Positions 1 to 9,433 of a stretch of DNA of 64,000 nucleotides are shown piece after piece. Position 1 is the first letter of the stretch; each line of letters opens with the position of its first letter. Below the pieces are notes generated by a model. The model saw nothing but the letters and a program-made list of their open reading frames with translations, did no database searches and was not told the DNA's origin. The stretch comes from CAYUYV01 sp964561475 (GTDB lineage Bacteria; Pseudomonadota; Alphaproteobacteria; JAJFIK01), in assembly GCA_964561475.1 (NCBI GenBank), contig CAZLPU010000012.1, positions 11,195 to 75,194 on the forward strand, in the 5' to 3' direction. The position numbers and the translations under genes were made by a program.

Positions 1-134
1 TCGGCTTCCGCCGCGGCGAGGGCATTCACCGCCCTGTCCTGGTACCCCACGAACCCGCCGGCAAAATCGTTGATGCCTTGAAGGGTGTCGTCTCGGCTCG
101 TGGTGACGGGGTTTCCAAAACAATCCTGTCGCAT
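1..134 (-). CDS. Partial TPR38-like protein (N-terminus only)
   Basis: Only the first 44 codons lie in the window; the gene runs off the left edge. The reading frame starts at an ATG at 134-132 (complement), preceded by a GAGG ribosome site four bases upstream. The visible protein begins MRQDCFGNPVTTS and continues with a segment in which an aromatic/Gly-rich stretch (FVGYQD) leads into RAVNALAAAEA. That pattern, a short GNP/S segment followed by an 'A.N.AV..L' helix, resembles the N-terminus of tetratricopeptide repeat protein 38-like proteins. The family call is inferred from this short stretch, so it is tentative. The gene is divergent from the alpha/beta hydrolase at 221. A longer minus-strand frame over the same bases has no family-like sequence and was not used. 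Confidence 0.5.
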   Translation of the reverse strand, partial: MRQDCFGNPVTTSRDDTLQGINDFAGGFVGYQDRAVNALAAAEA

Positions 135-220
135 GCTGCCTCGCAAATTGTGTTACACTGGTCGGCTTTGTCCAATCCATCGACCACCCGGCGCAAAGCG
201 AAGAGGGGACGAGTGGCACG
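135..220. promoter_or_regulatory. Divergent intergenic region with GTGTTACAC palindrome
   Basis: This 86-base gap separates two divergent genes and must hold promoters for both. It contains the perfect odd palindrome GTGT-T-ACAC at 150-158, which could be part of a regulator half-site or a -10-like TACACT. No clear sigma-70 -35/-10 pair stands out. Confidence applies to a regulatory role for the gap, not to any particular factor. Confidence 0.35.
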
Positions 221-1015
221 ATGCCTCAACTGGCGGTGAATGGTATCGAACTTTTCTATGAGCGCGAGGGTCAGGGGACGCCATTGATGCTGATCCCCGG
301 CCTTGCGAGCGACTCCCAGAGCTGGGAGCCGGTGCGCCCAGGACTCGTGGGTGCCTTTGATCTCATCCTGCCCGATAATCGGGGCACGGGCAGGACACTT
401 CTGGGAGATCAGGGCGTCACCATTGAGGCCATGGCCCGGGATTGCGTGGCGCTCCTCGATGCACTCGGACTGGAGAAGGCCCATCTGCTGGGCCATTCCA
501 TGGGTGCCGTTATTGCGGCCCGGGTGGCCCAGGATCATCCCGGCCGGGTAAACCGGCTGGTGCTGGCCAGTTCCTCCGCCAGTATTTCTCCGCGCACCTG
601 GGCCGCCCTAACCAATCTCCTGGAATTGCGGGAGGCAGGCGTCCCGGAACTGCTCTTCTACAAGGCTCTGTTCCCCTGGCTGTTCGCTCCGGCCTTCTTT
701 TCGGATCCGGTGGCTGTTGAGCGGGCGGCTGAACTCTCCCGGGCCTACCCCTTCGCCCAGCCCGCAAGGGCCATGCGCCAGCAAATCGAAGGGGCACAGG
801 CCTATGACGGCATGGCCGGACTGGAGCGGATCACGGCTCCGGTGCTTTCCCTGTGCGGCGCCAAGGACCTGCTGACCCCGCCCGATGAGGTGCGCGCTTC
901 CCTGGCGGGCATTCCGGAAATCCGTTTCGAGGTGATTGCGGACGCGGCCCATTCTCTTCACTGGGACAAGCCCGACACCTTTCTGGGCCATGTGAACGGC
1001 TTCCTGTTGGGTTGA
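221..1015 (+). CDS. Alpha/beta-fold hydrolase
   Basis: A 264-residue single-domain alpha/beta hydrolase, normal length for the family. The nucleophile elbow GHSMG places the catalytic serine at residue 93. The acid is probably Asp216 in the strand GAKDLLTPP, and the base is His244 in DAAHSLHW. An oxyanion-hole segment, IPGLASDSQSW, lies at residues 25-35. There is no signal peptide, so the enzyme is cytoplasmic. An AGAGGGGA ribosome site sits at about 199-206, somewhat far from the ATG. The substrate cannot be read from sequence; relatives include esterases, lactonases and 3-oxoadipate enol-lactonase-like enzymes. It is followed 141 bases later by an aminotransferase in the same direction, so a shared catabolic role is plausible but unproven. 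Confidence 0.9.
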   Translation: MPQLAVNGIELFYEREGQGTPLMLIPGLASDSQSWEPVRPGLVGAFDLILPDNRGTGRTLLGDQGVTIEAMARDCVALLDALGLEKAHLLGHSMGAVIAARVAQDHPGRVNRLVLASSSASISPRTWAALTNLLELREAGVPELLFYKALFPWLFAPAFFSDPVAVERAAELSRAYPFAQPARAMRQQIEGAQAYDGMAGLERITAPVLSLCGAKDLLTPPDEVRASLAGIPEIRFEVIADAAHSLHWDKPDTFLGHVNGFLLG

Positions 1016-1156
1016 GAAAGCGCTTTTGCGATCAATCCATTGCGTTCTACCGTTCCAGGACGAAGCGAAATTGCGCAAGCAGGCATTTGCGCAGGTATTG
1101 GCCTTCAAACTGGGACCCCAGGGAAAACGGGCCCTGACCGCGACGGGAGACTGCTG

Positions 1157-2491
1157 ATGGCCCAGCACGGTTCTGATGGCGACAACCGGGGTCTGGCCCC
1201 CTACTGGATGCCTTACACCGCCAACCGGGCCTTCAAGCAGGCGCCGCGCTTGGTGGAGCGCGCGGAAGGCCATTTCTACTTCTGTGATGACGGCCGACCG
1301 GTCCTCGATACCTTTTCCGGTCTGTGGACCACGGGGCTCGGCCACTGTCATCCCCGCATCGTGGCGGCGGTTCAGGAGCAGGTGGCCCGGCTCGATTATG
1401 CCCACGCCTTTCAGGTGAGCCATTCGGCGGCCTTTGAGGTGGCCCGCCGGGTCACGGACCTGGCGCCAGCGGGCTTCACCCACTGCTTTTTTACCAATTC
1501 CGGCTCTGAAGCCGCCGACACTGCCCTCAAGATCGCGCTCGGGTACCACCGCCTGAGGGGAGAGAGTTCCCGGACCCGGTTCGTGGGCCGGGAACGGGGC
1601 TATCACGGGGTCAATTTCGGCGGCATGAGCGTCGGCGGCATTCCCAACAACCGGCATATGTTCGGCGGCAACATGCTGGCCCAGGTCTCCCATCTGCCGT
1701 TCACCTACAGCCGGGAGCGCAGCGCCTTCACCAGGGGCCAGCCCGCCTTCGGGGCCGATTACGCCGATGCCCTGGACACTATTGCCGGTTTTCATGGCCC
1801 CCAGAATATCGCAGCGGTGATGGTGGAGCCCGTGGCCGGGTCCGGGGGCGTGTTCCCCCCACCCCAGGGTTATCTGGAGCGCCTGCGGGCCGCCTGTGAC
1901 CGGATCGGCGCCCTGCTCATCTACGACGAAGTGATCACCGGGTTCGGACGGGTGGGCGCGCCCTTCGCGGCGGAGCGGTTCGGCGTGGTGCCGGACATCA
2001 TCACCATCGCCAAAGGGATCACAAATGGGGTGATCCCCATGGGCGCGGTGCTGGTGCGCGAAGAGATCTACGAGACCTTCATGCAGGGCCCGGAAGAGGC
2101 GGTGGAGTTCTTCCACGGCTACACCTATTCGGGTCACCCGGTGGCCTGTGCCGCGGCCCTGGCGAGCCTGGACAGCTACGAGGAAGAGGACGCCTTCGCG
2201 ACGGCCCGGATCACGGAAACCGCCTTTGAACAGGCCATCCACCAGCTCGACGATGCCCGCCATGTGGTGGATGTGCGCAATTTCGGCCTGATGGGGGCGG
2301 TGGAGCTTGAGCCCCGGGATGGGGCGCCCGGCGCCCGGGGGATGGAAATCCACAAGGCCTGCTTTGAAAATGGTCTGCTGGTGCGCTTTTCCGGTGACAC
2401 CCTGTCATTCGCCCCGTTTCTCGCCAGTGAGGCCGCGGAGTTGGATCATATATTCGCAACTCTGGGTCGGCTTCTTTCAGCGGTTGATTGA
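1157..2491 (+). CDS. Class III omega-amino acid:pyruvate aminotransferase
   Basis: A 444-residue PLP enzyme of aminotransferase class III, the usual length. The start at 1157 is preferred over an upstream in-frame ATG at 1040 because GGGAG at 1145-1149 precedes it, and the family-like sequence WMPYTANRAFKQAP begins soon after. The PLP Schiff-base lysine is Lys286 (IAKGITNGVIPMG) and the ring-nitrogen aspartate is Asp257 (DEVITGFGRVG). The substrate-side GLWTTGLGH motif near the N-terminus is typical of omega-amino-acid and beta-alanine:pyruvate transaminases. These move the terminal amino group of an omega- or beta-amino acid to pyruvate and leave a semialdehyde. An aldehyde dehydrogenase at 12017 could oxidise such a product. 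Exact substrate is unknown. Confidence 0.9.
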   Translation: MAQHGSDGDNRGLAPYWMPYTANRAFKQAPRLVERAEGHFYFCDDGRPVLDTFSGLWTTGLGHCHPRIVAAVQEQVARLDYAHAFQVSHSAAFEVARRVTDLAPAGFTHCFFTNSGSEAADTALKIALGYHRLRGESSRTRFVGRERGYHGVNFGGMSVGGIPNNRHMFGGNMLAQVSHLPFTYSRERSAFTRGQPAFGADYADALDTIAGFHGPQNIAAVMVEPVAGSGGVFPPPQGYLERLRAACDRIGALLIYDEVITGFGRVGAPFAAERFGVVPDIITIAKGITNGVIPMGAVLVREEIYETFMQGPEEAVEFFHGYTYSGHPVACAAALASLDSYEEEDAFATARITETAFEQAIHQLDDARHVVDVRNFGLMGAVELEPRDGAPGARGMEIHKACFENGLLVRFSGDTLSFAPFLASEAAELDHIFATLGRLLSAVD

Positions 2492-2791
2492 AGGCCAGGA
2501 CTTGGCAAAGCCCACGATACACGGGCATAATCTTGCCACCTTCAGGCTAAGGGCTTCGGAATTTGTAGAGGTGGAGCGCCTCGGACTCTTGAGAGCCGTT
2601 CTGCGGCTAAGGCGTCACTCGGGCACCAGAGCCGTCCGCTTCACTAGGATACTGGCAACCAATTCCCTGGTAGGGAATGCTTGCCTTCCTTGATGGGACA
2701 TGGTGTGGATCACCGCTGGGGACCGGTGTAAAGGCGATTGGCTGGACCGTTTGCGCCGCTTTCAGGACTCGTGGAGAGGCAGGGGATTTAA
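2492..2791 (+). promoter_or_regulatory. Intergenic region upstream of TonB receptor
   Basis: About 300 non-coding bases. A hairpin with perfect 6-bp arms, ATTCCC at 2662-2667 and GGGAAT at 2673-2678 around a 5-base loop, lies about 115 bases before the receptor start and may be an operator or a small RNA structure. AGGGGA at 2781-2786 is the ribosome site for the receptor. No coding frame, tRNA or riboswitch core was recognised. Confidence 0.35.
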
Positions 2792-5044
2792 ATGACTCGT
2801 TTTATGCTTTTTACCGCATTGGCTACCGGGCTCTGCATGCCCCAGGTCATGGCGCAGGATCTCGAAGAGGGCGATGTGCCCGTGGAGTATTCCGGTCTTG
2901 AAAAGATCGTGACCACGGCCCAGCGCCGGGAAAGCGTTGATCAGGACACGGCCGTGGCCCTGACCACGTTCAGCGGCGAGGCCATCGTTCAGAACGGTAT
3001 TGAGACCGTCAACAATCTGGAGAACTTCACGCCGAACCTGGAAATCGAAAGCCAGTTCGGCAGCGGTGCTCCCAGCTTCGCCATTCGGGGTGTCGGGTTC
3101 CGCGACTACGCGACCAACAACTCGCCGACGGTGGGGATCTACGTCGACGACGTGAGCTACCCTGTGCCCGTCGCCACCCAGGGCGTGCTGTTTGATGTCC
3201 AGCGGGTTGAAGTGCTGCGCGGTCCCCAGGGAACCCTCTACGGGCGCAACACCACCGCCGGTGCGATCAAGGTCATTTCCAACCGTCCCATCGACGAAGG
3301 CTACGGGGCGGGCTTTGTGGTCGAGGCTGGCCGTTTCGGCCGGGTCGACGCCGAAGGCTATGTGACCGGCGCGGTCACCGACGCCTTCCGCCTGCGCCTG
3401 TCCGGCACCACCTCCCAGGGCGGTGACTGGCAGGTCAACCGGGAAACCGGCGAAACCCTCGGCGATAACGACATCTGGGCGGGCCGCCTTCTGGCTGAAT
3501 TGGATCTGAGCGACCGGCTGATGGCCACGTTCAATTTCCACGGCTTCACCGACAAGTCCGACGGCCTCGGCCTCCAGCTTTTCAACGACTCCGTGTTCGG
3601 CTTCCTCAAGCATGAGGACCGGCGGGAGACCAGCTACGGGTCGTCCCAGGAGTTTGCCGACCTCGTTGGCATCGGCACCCAGACCAAGCCCTTCCGGGAC
3701 AGCGACGGTTATGGCTTGAGCCTGACCCTGGACTGGGAACTCGGCGACAACCACGACCTGACCTATGTCGGCGCTTATGAGAGCATGGACCGGACGGAAT
3801 TTAACGATTTCGACGCCCTGCCCATCGGTGGCGCCGGTGTGTTCTTCCAGAGCGATATCGAGTTCTGGTCCCAGGAACTGCGCTTCAGCGGTGAAGTCGC
3901 CGACGTGTTCCGGTACGTGACCGGTGTGTTCTACGGCCGTGAGAACCTGGACGAGATCTATCAGTCGGACTTCGTGGACAGCTTCGGTCCCGGCTTTGCG
4001 GTCACCACCCCCTACAGCCAGGAAGTCCGGACCATCGGTGTGTTTGCCCATGGTGAATGGGACATCTCCGATCAGGTGACCTTCGTCGGCGGCATCCGCT
4101 ACGAGGAAGAGGAACGGGACCTGATCGGTCTGGGCACCTTCGGCACGGGTTTTGGCCCCTTCAACTTCGCCAACGGCACCGTCGATGGCACTCTGGAGGA
4201 CCGGAGCCTGGATACGGGCGAGGTGAGCGGCAAGGTCGGCCTCGAATATCGGCCTGTTGACGATCTGCTGTTCTACGCCAACTACAGCCGCGGCGTGAAA
4301 TCAGGTGGCTTCACCGCCTATAACACCCTGAACCCCAATGCGATCAACCCCTTCCAGCCGGAAGAACTGAACGCCTATGAGGCGGGTTTCAAGTCCGAAT
4401 GGCTTGAGAACACCTTGCGCTTCAATTCCTCCGTGTTCCTCTATCGCTACAAGGATCAGCAGATCCAGTCCGCGATCTTCGACGATGCCACGGGCGCCGT
4501 TGTCGGGCGTATCGTGAATGCGCCCCGCAGCGAGATCTGGGGTGCCGAGGTGGAAGCCCAGTGGCAACCCGTCCCGAACCTGACCATCTCCCAGGCCGTC
4601 GGCTTCAAAGAAGGTGAGTTCAAGGACTTTGACGATCTGGACGCCGTGGCCAGCACCGCCGCGGGCACCACGGTGACCACGGACCGCTCCGGTCAGTCCC
4701 TCGGTTTCCCCGAACTGACCTATTCCGGCCAGATCGACTACTTCAACGACGAGATCGTGCCCGATTACGAAGTGAGCGCGAATTTCAGCTACTACTATCG
4801 GGATGACACAACCCCGCCGCTTCTGGGTCCGGTCTACACAGTGGAAAGTTACTGGACCGCCAATGCCGAGGTCGGGTTCGCGCCCAAGGACAGTCACTGG
4901 AAAGTGGCCTTCTGGGGACGGAACATCTTTAATACCGAGTTCGACGAGACCCGGAACTTCTTCATCGGCACTGGCAATCTCGCCGATGTGGCGGCACCGA
5001 CCCGTCCGGCCACCTACGGTATTCGGGTGAGTGCCGAATACTGA
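2792..5044 (+). CDS. TonB-dependent outer-membrane receptor
   Basis: A 750-residue TonB-dependent receptor. Residues 1-21 form a signal peptide (MTRFMLFTALATGLCMPQVMA). A TonB-box-like segment EKIVTTAQRRES follows at about residue 37. The plug domain shows the classic IRGVGFRD, GIYVDDV and VEVLRGPQGTLYGRNTTAGA motifs. The rest is a beta-barrel of alternating short strands, and the protein ends in tyrosine (RVSAEY), as outer-membrane barrels do. It would import a bulky or scarce ligand with energy from TonB. The ligand is unknown; the nearby peptide-type ABC transporter and hydrolases suggest an oligomeric amide or peptide rather than iron, but a siderophore cannot be excluded. No FecR-type or sigma-factor partner is adjacent. 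Confidence 0.95.
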   Translation: MTRFMLFTALATGLCMPQVMAQDLEEGDVPVEYSGLEKIVTTAQRRESVDQDTAVALTTFSGEAIVQNGIETVNNLENFTPNLEIESQFGSGAPSFAIRGVGFRDYATNNSPTVGIYVDDVSYPVPVATQGVLFDVQRVEVLRGPQGTLYGRNTTAGAIKVISNRPIDEGYGAGFVVEAGRFGRVDAEGYVTGAVTDAFRLRLSGTTSQGGDWQVNRETGETLGDNDIWAGRLLAELDLSDRLMATFNFHGFTDKSDGLGLQLFNDSVFGFLKHEDRRETSYGSSQEFADLVGIGTQTKPFRDSDGYGLSLTLDWELGDNHDLTYVGAYESMDRTEFNDFDALPIGGAGVFFQSDIEFWSQELRFSGEVADVFRYVTGVFYGRENLDEIYQSDFVDSFGPGFAVTTPYSQEVRTIGVFAHGEWDISDQVTFVGGIRYEEEERDLIGLGTFGTGFGPFNFANGTVDGTLEDRSLDTGEVSGKVGLEYRPVDDLLFYANYSRGVKSGGFTAYNTLNPNAINPFQPEELNAYEAGFKSEWLENTLRFNSSVFLYRYKDQQIQSAIFDDATGAVVGRIVNAPRSEIWGAEVEAQWQPVPNLTISQAVGFKEGEFKDFDDLDAVASTAAGTTVTTDRSGQSLGFPELTYSGQIDYFNDEIVPDYEVSANFSYYYRDDTTPPLLGPVYTVESYWTANAEVGFAPKDSHWKVAFWGRNIFNTEFDETRNFFIGTGNLADVAAPTRPATYGIRVSAEY

Positions 5045-5448
5045 TGGTCGCATGACCCCTCGGCCAGGCCGGTTGTTTGTCAGGTCTTGTCGGCGATTGG
5101 CCTGTGCAGGGGTCCGGATCAGCGTGGGTGCGATGGTCCGGAGCTGCGTTGATCTGGAAAAGGGCTCACGAAGAGAGCTTGATTTCCGGGCGGACGTCTC
5201 CCGCGGATCCGAAGGGGCGCGGGAGGACACCGCCCGGGGTCGGCGCAAGGCCCAAAGGCTGGCGCAGGGCACGGGGCTCACGGAATAAGTGATTTGCGTA
5301 GGGATCATGGCGGCATTACGGTCTTTTTCGTGGCGGGACAGGCCGGGTACGGAGCATCCGGTTCATGGTTGCTCTATCTGCGGCCTGGAAGACAAGAAAC
5401 CTGAAGGACGGATGTACCGTCCGGGGGGAAAGGCAGTTTCGGGGTCAT
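5045..5448 (+). other. Intergenic region between TonB receptor and M20 gene
   Basis: About 400 bases without a convincing gene; the short open frames here have no family-like sequence. One hairpin is clear: GGACGG at 5406-5411 and CCGTCC at 5417-5422 with a 5-base loop, directly before a GGGGGGAAAGG stretch and 27 bases before the M20 start. It could affect translation of the operon. A promoter for the downstream operon is expected here but no strong consensus is visible. Confidence 0.35.
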
Positions 5449-6738
5449 ATGGGTGCGGATCAACTCGACAGTCTTTATCGTGCAATTGAAGACCGGCGCG
5501 GCGCGGCAGTCGAACTGACCCGCGACCTGATCCGGATTCCAACGGTGAACCCTCCGGGCGAGGGCTACCGGGACTGCGCGGAGTTTCTGGGCAACCGATT
5601 GGCCCGCTGCGGGTTCGATGTGCGGTATGTGCGGGCGGAGGGCACACCGGGGGACAGTGCTGCCTATCCCCGTTTCAATCTTGTTGCCCGCCGGGAAGGT
5701 GTGCGCCCGGGTCCTTGCGTCCATTTCAATGGCCACATTGATGTGGTCGAGGCGGGGCAGGGCTGGAGCGTCGATCCGTTCGCGGGTGAGGTGCGCGCCG
5801 GGAAGGTGTTCGGCCGGGGGGCCTGCGACATGAAAGGCGGGATCGCCGCGGCGGTCGTTGCGGTCGAGGCCCTGATCGCGGTCTATCCCGATCTGCCCGG
5901 TGCCCTGGAAATTTCCGCCACAGCCGACGAGGAGTCCGGCGGGTTCGGCGGTGTAGCCTATCTGGCGGAACAGGGCTGGTTCTCAAGGTCCCGGGTGGAT
6001 CATGTCATCATCCCCGAGCCGTTGAATGTGGACCGGATCTGCCTCGGGCATCGGGGTGTCTGGTGGGCGGAGATCGAGACGAAAGGGCGGATCGCCCACG
6101 GGTCCATGCCGTTTCTGGGCGAGGACGCAGTCCGGCATATGGGAGCGGTTCTGGACCGGATTGAACGGGATCTCCTGCCTGCGCTGGCGTCACGGCGTTC
6201 CGACATGCCCGTGGTGCCGCCGGAGGCGCGCCGTTCGACACTGAACATCAACTCCATCCATGGTGGACAGGGGGAGGTTCACGGCTCACTGCCATCCCCG
6301 TGCGTTCCGGATTCCTGCCGCATGGTGATCGACCGGCGCTTCCTCATCGAAGAGGACATCAGCGCCGTGAAAGGGGAAATGAAAGCGCTGCTTGATACCC
6401 TCACCCGGGAGCGGGCGGCCTTCCAATACGAAATGAGGGACATGTTCGAGGTTCTGCCCAGCATGACGGACAAGGACGCGCCGGTGGTCCAGGCCACGGC
6501 CCGGGCGATTGAATCCGTTCTGGGCCGGACCCCGGAATTTGTCTGTTCGCCCGGGACCTATGACCAGAAACACATCTCCCGGATTGGTGGTCTGAAAGAC
6601 TGTATTGCCTATGGCCCTGGCATCCTCGATCTGGCCCACCAGCCGGACGAGTATGTATTGATCGACGATCTCGTCCAGTCCGCCCAGGTCATGGCAGTTG
6701 CGGCCCATGCGCTTTTGACCGGCGCCCCAGTGAGGTGA
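5449..6738 (+). CDS. M20 family ArgE/DapE-type deacylase or peptidase
   Basis: A 429-residue M20 metallo-hydrolase. The start at 5449 fits the family N-terminus (RDLIRIPTVNPPGEG) better than an upstream in-frame ATG at 5365. Dinuclear zinc ligands and catalytic residues are visible: His96 and Asp98 (FNGHIDVV), bridging Asp127 (GACDMKGG) and the Glu161-Glu162 pair (ADEESGG). The small dimerisation domain occupies the middle third. Members remove N-acyl groups from amino acids or cleave short peptides, in the cytoplasm. The stop codon is only four bases before the next gene, so it is almost certainly co-transcribed with the peptide ABC transporter. This suggests that it processes what the transporter brings in. 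Substrate specificity cannot be assigned. Confidence 0.9.
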   Translation: MGADQLDSLYRAIEDRRGAAVELTRDLIRIPTVNPPGEGYRDCAEFLGNRLARCGFDVRYVRAEGTPGDSAAYPRFNLVARREGVRPGPCVHFNGHIDVVEAGQGWSVDPFAGEVRAGKVFGRGACDMKGGIAAAVVAVEALIAVYPDLPGALEISATADEESGGFGGVAYLAEQGWFSRSRVDHVIIPEPLNVDRICLGHRGVWWAEIETKGRIAHGSMPFLGEDAVRHMGAVLDRIERDLLPALASRRSDMPVVPPEARRSTLNINSIHGGQGEVHGSLPSPCVPDSCRMVIDRRFLIEEDISAVKGEMKALLDTLTRERAAFQYEMRDMFEVLPSMTDKDAPVVQATARAIESVLGRTPEFVCSPGTYDQKHISRIGGLKDCIAYGPGILDLAHQPDEYVLIDDLVQSAQVMAVAAHALLTGAPVR

Positions 6739-6742
6739 TGAC

Positions 6743-9433
6743 ATGATGCGCACGCCCCCAGTGAGTGCCGGCCAGATGACAGCGGGCGCAACAACAACCC
6801 GCAGCGTGACGACCGGAGAGCCATCGTGTTTTCCGGCGCGGCTCGCCTCGTGTGTTCTGGGCGGGCTTTCTTCGACCGGCCGCATTCTGTTCGGGATGCT
6901 GGCCCTGATGGCGTGTGTGGTTCTGGCTGGGGCACCGGCAGCGGCGAACGGGACCCTGAAGGTTGGCGTTCAGCTCGAGCCCCCCAATCTGGATCCAACC
7001 TCCGGCGCCGCGGCGGCGATTGACGAAGTGGTCTACGCCAATGTCTTCGAAGGTCTGACGCGGATCGACCGGGACGGGTCTGTGGTTCCCGGCCTCGCCA
7101 GTGACTGGACCGTGACCGAAGAGGGCAGCGTCTACACCTTTACCCTGCGGGAGAACGTCAAATTCCACGACGGCACGGATTTCGACGCCGAAGACGTGAT
7201 CTTCTCTCTGAACCGGATCATTGAGCCCTCCTCCACCAATGCCCAGAAAGCCCTGTTCAAGCCGATCCAGTCCGTGGAAAAGCTTGGCAGCCACAAGGTG
7301 CGGGTGACCCTCTCCAAGCCCGTCGGCGCGTTCCTGACCTATCTCGGCTGGGGCGACGCGGTGATGGTGGCACAGGAAACGGCGGATCAGAACGGTGTCA
7401 GTCCGGTGGGAACAGGCCCCTTCCGCTTCGAACGCTGGCGCCGTGGCTATTCAATCAATCTTGTACGCAATGAAACCTATTGGGGCACGCCCGCCAAGCT
7501 TGAGCGGGTGGTGTTTCAGTTCATCCCCGATCCGACCGCCGCCTTTGCGGCCATGGTGGCGGGAGACGTGGACGGTTTCCCCAACTATCCGGCCCGGGAA
7601 AACCTCCCTCACTTTGAAAAAAGCGACCGCTTCCAGCTTCTGGTGGGTGCCTCGGAAGCGGAAATGATCCTCGCCCTGAACAACAAGAGCGGGCCCTTGG
7701 CGGATGTAAGGGTCCGTCGGGCCCTTTCCCATGCGGTCAACCGCCAGGATGTGATCGATGGATCGCTGTTCGGCTATGGCCTGCCCATCGGCTCCCACTT
7801 CCCGCCCTGGGACCCGGCCTATGAGGATCTGACGGGCCTCTACCCCTATGACCCGGACCGGGCCCGGACCTTGCTCGCCGAAGCCGGATATCCGGACGGG
7901 TTCCAGCTCAGGCTGAAACTGCCGCCGCCGAGCTATGCCCGGCGGGCCGGGGAAATCGTTGCGGCCCAGCTCGCAGATGTCGGCATCCGGGTGCGGGTGG
8001 AAAACCTGGAATGGGCCCAATGGCTCGACCAGGTGTTCAAGAACCGCAATTACGACCTGACCATCGTGGCTCATACCGAGCCCATGGACATCGATATCTA
8101 TGCCCGTGACGACTACTACTTCCAGTATGACAACCCGGAAGTGCGCCGCCTGATCGCCGAACTGAACGGCACGTTCGACGCGGCCCGCCGGACCGAGATC
8201 CTGAAGCGGGTCCAGCGCCTGATTGCCCAGGACGCGGCCAATGTGTTCATCGCCGGTGCGGAGAAGACGGCCGTCTGGCGCACGGAAGTTTCCGGTGTCT
8301 GGGCGAACGCGCCTGTGCAGGCCAATGACCTGACCGACGCGGCAATCTCCGATGCGGAGCCCATGCCCAGTCCCGGCGGTTTCGATGCCTTCGGCGCGGT
8401 CCTGCTCATGATCATTCTGGCCTGTACCGTCTACGGCGCATCGATCCTGGCCCGCTCCGGTCCGGCCTATCTGTTCAACCGGCTGATCACTTTGTTCCTC
8501 ACCCTGGTGGGCGCGTCCTTGGTTGTGTTCGTCCTCCTTGAGGTTGTGCCCGGCGACCCTGCTGAGTTCATGATGGGCATCAAGGCAGAACCGGAGGCTG
8601 TTCAGGCTCTGCGCGAGCAATTGGGCCTCGACCGCCCTGCATGGCTGCGCTACCTTGATTGGCTCGGCGGTTTGCTGACTGGGAATCTTGGGGTGAGCTA
8701 TACCTACCAAGTCCCCGTCGCTGAGCTCATATGGGACCGGGTGTTCGTGTCTCTCCCGCTCGCGATCATGGCGCTCACGCTTTCCGCCGCCATTGCCATC
8801 CCCGCTGGAGTACTCGCGGCCGCCAACCGGTCCAAAACAACGGATATCCTGGTGATGGGGGCCGCGCAGACCGGCATCGCCATTCCGAATTTTTGGCTCG
8901 CGATGCTGCTGGTGCTCATGTTCTCGACCACATTCAGACTGGTGACCGCCGGAGGCTTTCCGGGCTGGGATGAAGGCACGCTCACCGCGTTGCAATCCTT
9001 CATCCTGCCTGCCGTTGCCCTTGCGGTGCCCCAGGCAGCCATTCTGGCCCGGGTCATGCGCTCGGCCCTGCTGGAGACCCTGAACGAAGATTACATCCGC
9101 ACCGCCAGGGCCAAGGGTCTCAGCGAGGGCGGCGTGCTGCGCCGTCATGCGCTCCAGAACGCCATGATCCCGGTGCTCACCATCCTGGGTCTGCAATTCG
9201 CCTTCCTGCTGGCCGGCGGCGTGATCATCGAAAACGTGTTCTACCTGCCCGGTCTCGGCCGGCTTGTGTTCCAGGCCATCACCCAGCGGGACCTGATCGT
9301 GGTCCAGAGTGTCGTAATGATCCTGGTCTTCGCCGTGGTGGTGATGGCGTTCCTGGTGGATCTGGCCTACGGCGTGGTGGATCCGCGCCTGCGCCATGGC
9401 CGGGGGCAAACCGTCCGTGAGGTGCGCGCATGA
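6743..9433 (+). CDS. Peptide-type ABC substrate-binding protein fused to DppB-type permease
   Basis: One 896-residue chain joins two proteins that are usually separate. After an unusually long N-terminal leader, a hydrophobic segment at about residues 49-66 (LALMACVVLAGAPAAA) acts as signal or anchor. Residues ~70-540 form a family 5 solute-binding domain (GTLKVGVQLEPPNLDP near its start, WTVTEEGSVYTFTLRENVKF after). A transmembrane segment at ~552-570 leads into a DppB-type permease with the EAA signature at ~780-800 (EDYIRTARAKGLSEGG). The topology is consistent: binding domain in the periplasm, then a helix back to the cytoplasm where a DppB N-terminus should start. The next gene overlaps by four bases (ATGA). 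A sequencing artefact is unlikely because the joint carries a plausible helix. Confidence 0.88.
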   Translation: MMRTPPVSAGQMTAGATTTRSVTTGEPSCFPARLASCVLGGLSSTGRILFGMLALMACVVLAGAPAAANGTLKVGVQLEPPNLDPTSGAAAAIDEVVYANVFEGLTRIDRDGSVVPGLASDWTVTEEGSVYTFTLRENVKFHDGTDFDAEDVIFSLNRIIEPSSTNAQKALFKPIQSVEKLGSHKVRVTLSKPVGAFLTYLGWGDAVMVAQETADQNGVSPVGTGPFRFERWRRGYSINLVRNETYWGTPAKLERVVFQFIPDPTAAFAAMVAGDVDGFPNYPARENLPHFEKSDRFQLLVGASEAEMILALNNKSGPLADVRVRRALSHAVNRQDVIDGSLFGYGLPIGSHFPPWDPAYEDLTGLYPYDPDRARTLLAEAGYPDGFQLRLKLPPPSYARRAGEIVAAQLADVGIRVRVENLEWAQWLDQVFKNRNYDLTIVAHTEPMDIDIYARDDYYFQYDNPEVRRLIAELNGTFDAARRTEILKRVQRLIAQDAANVFIAGAEKTAVWRTEVSGVWANAPVQANDLTDAAISDAEPMPSPGGFDAFGAVLLMIILACTVYGASILARSGPAYLFNRLITLFLTLVGASLVVFVLLEVVPGDPAEFMMGIKAEPEAVQALREQLGLDRPAWLRYLDWLGGLLTGNLGVSYTYQVPVAELIWDRVFVSLPLAIMALTLSAAIAIPAGVLAAANRSKTTDILVMGAAQTGIAIPNFWLAMLLVLMFSTTFRLVTAGGFPGWDEGTLTALQSFILPAVALAVPQAAILARVMRSALLETLNEDYIRTARAKGLSEGGVLRRHALQNAMIPVLTILGLQFAFLLAGGVIIENVFYLPGLGRLVFQAITQRDLIVVQSVVMILVFAVVVMAFLVDLAYGVVDPRLRHGRGQTVREVRA

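Noticed and set aside
26..538. A 170-residue minus-strand frame at the left edge
   Set aside because: It overlaps the well-supported hydrolase gene antisense. A different minus frame starting at 134 has a ribosome site and family-like N-terminus.
608..2353. A 581-codon minus-strand frame over the hydrolase and aminotransferase
   Set aside because: Both plus-strand genes have full catalytic motifs; the antisense frame is His/Gly-rich shadow sequence.
2792..5044. TonB receptor assigned as a siderophore receptor
   Set aside because: No siderophore genes, Fur-box-like sequence or FecIR pair was seen nearby, so the ligand is left open.
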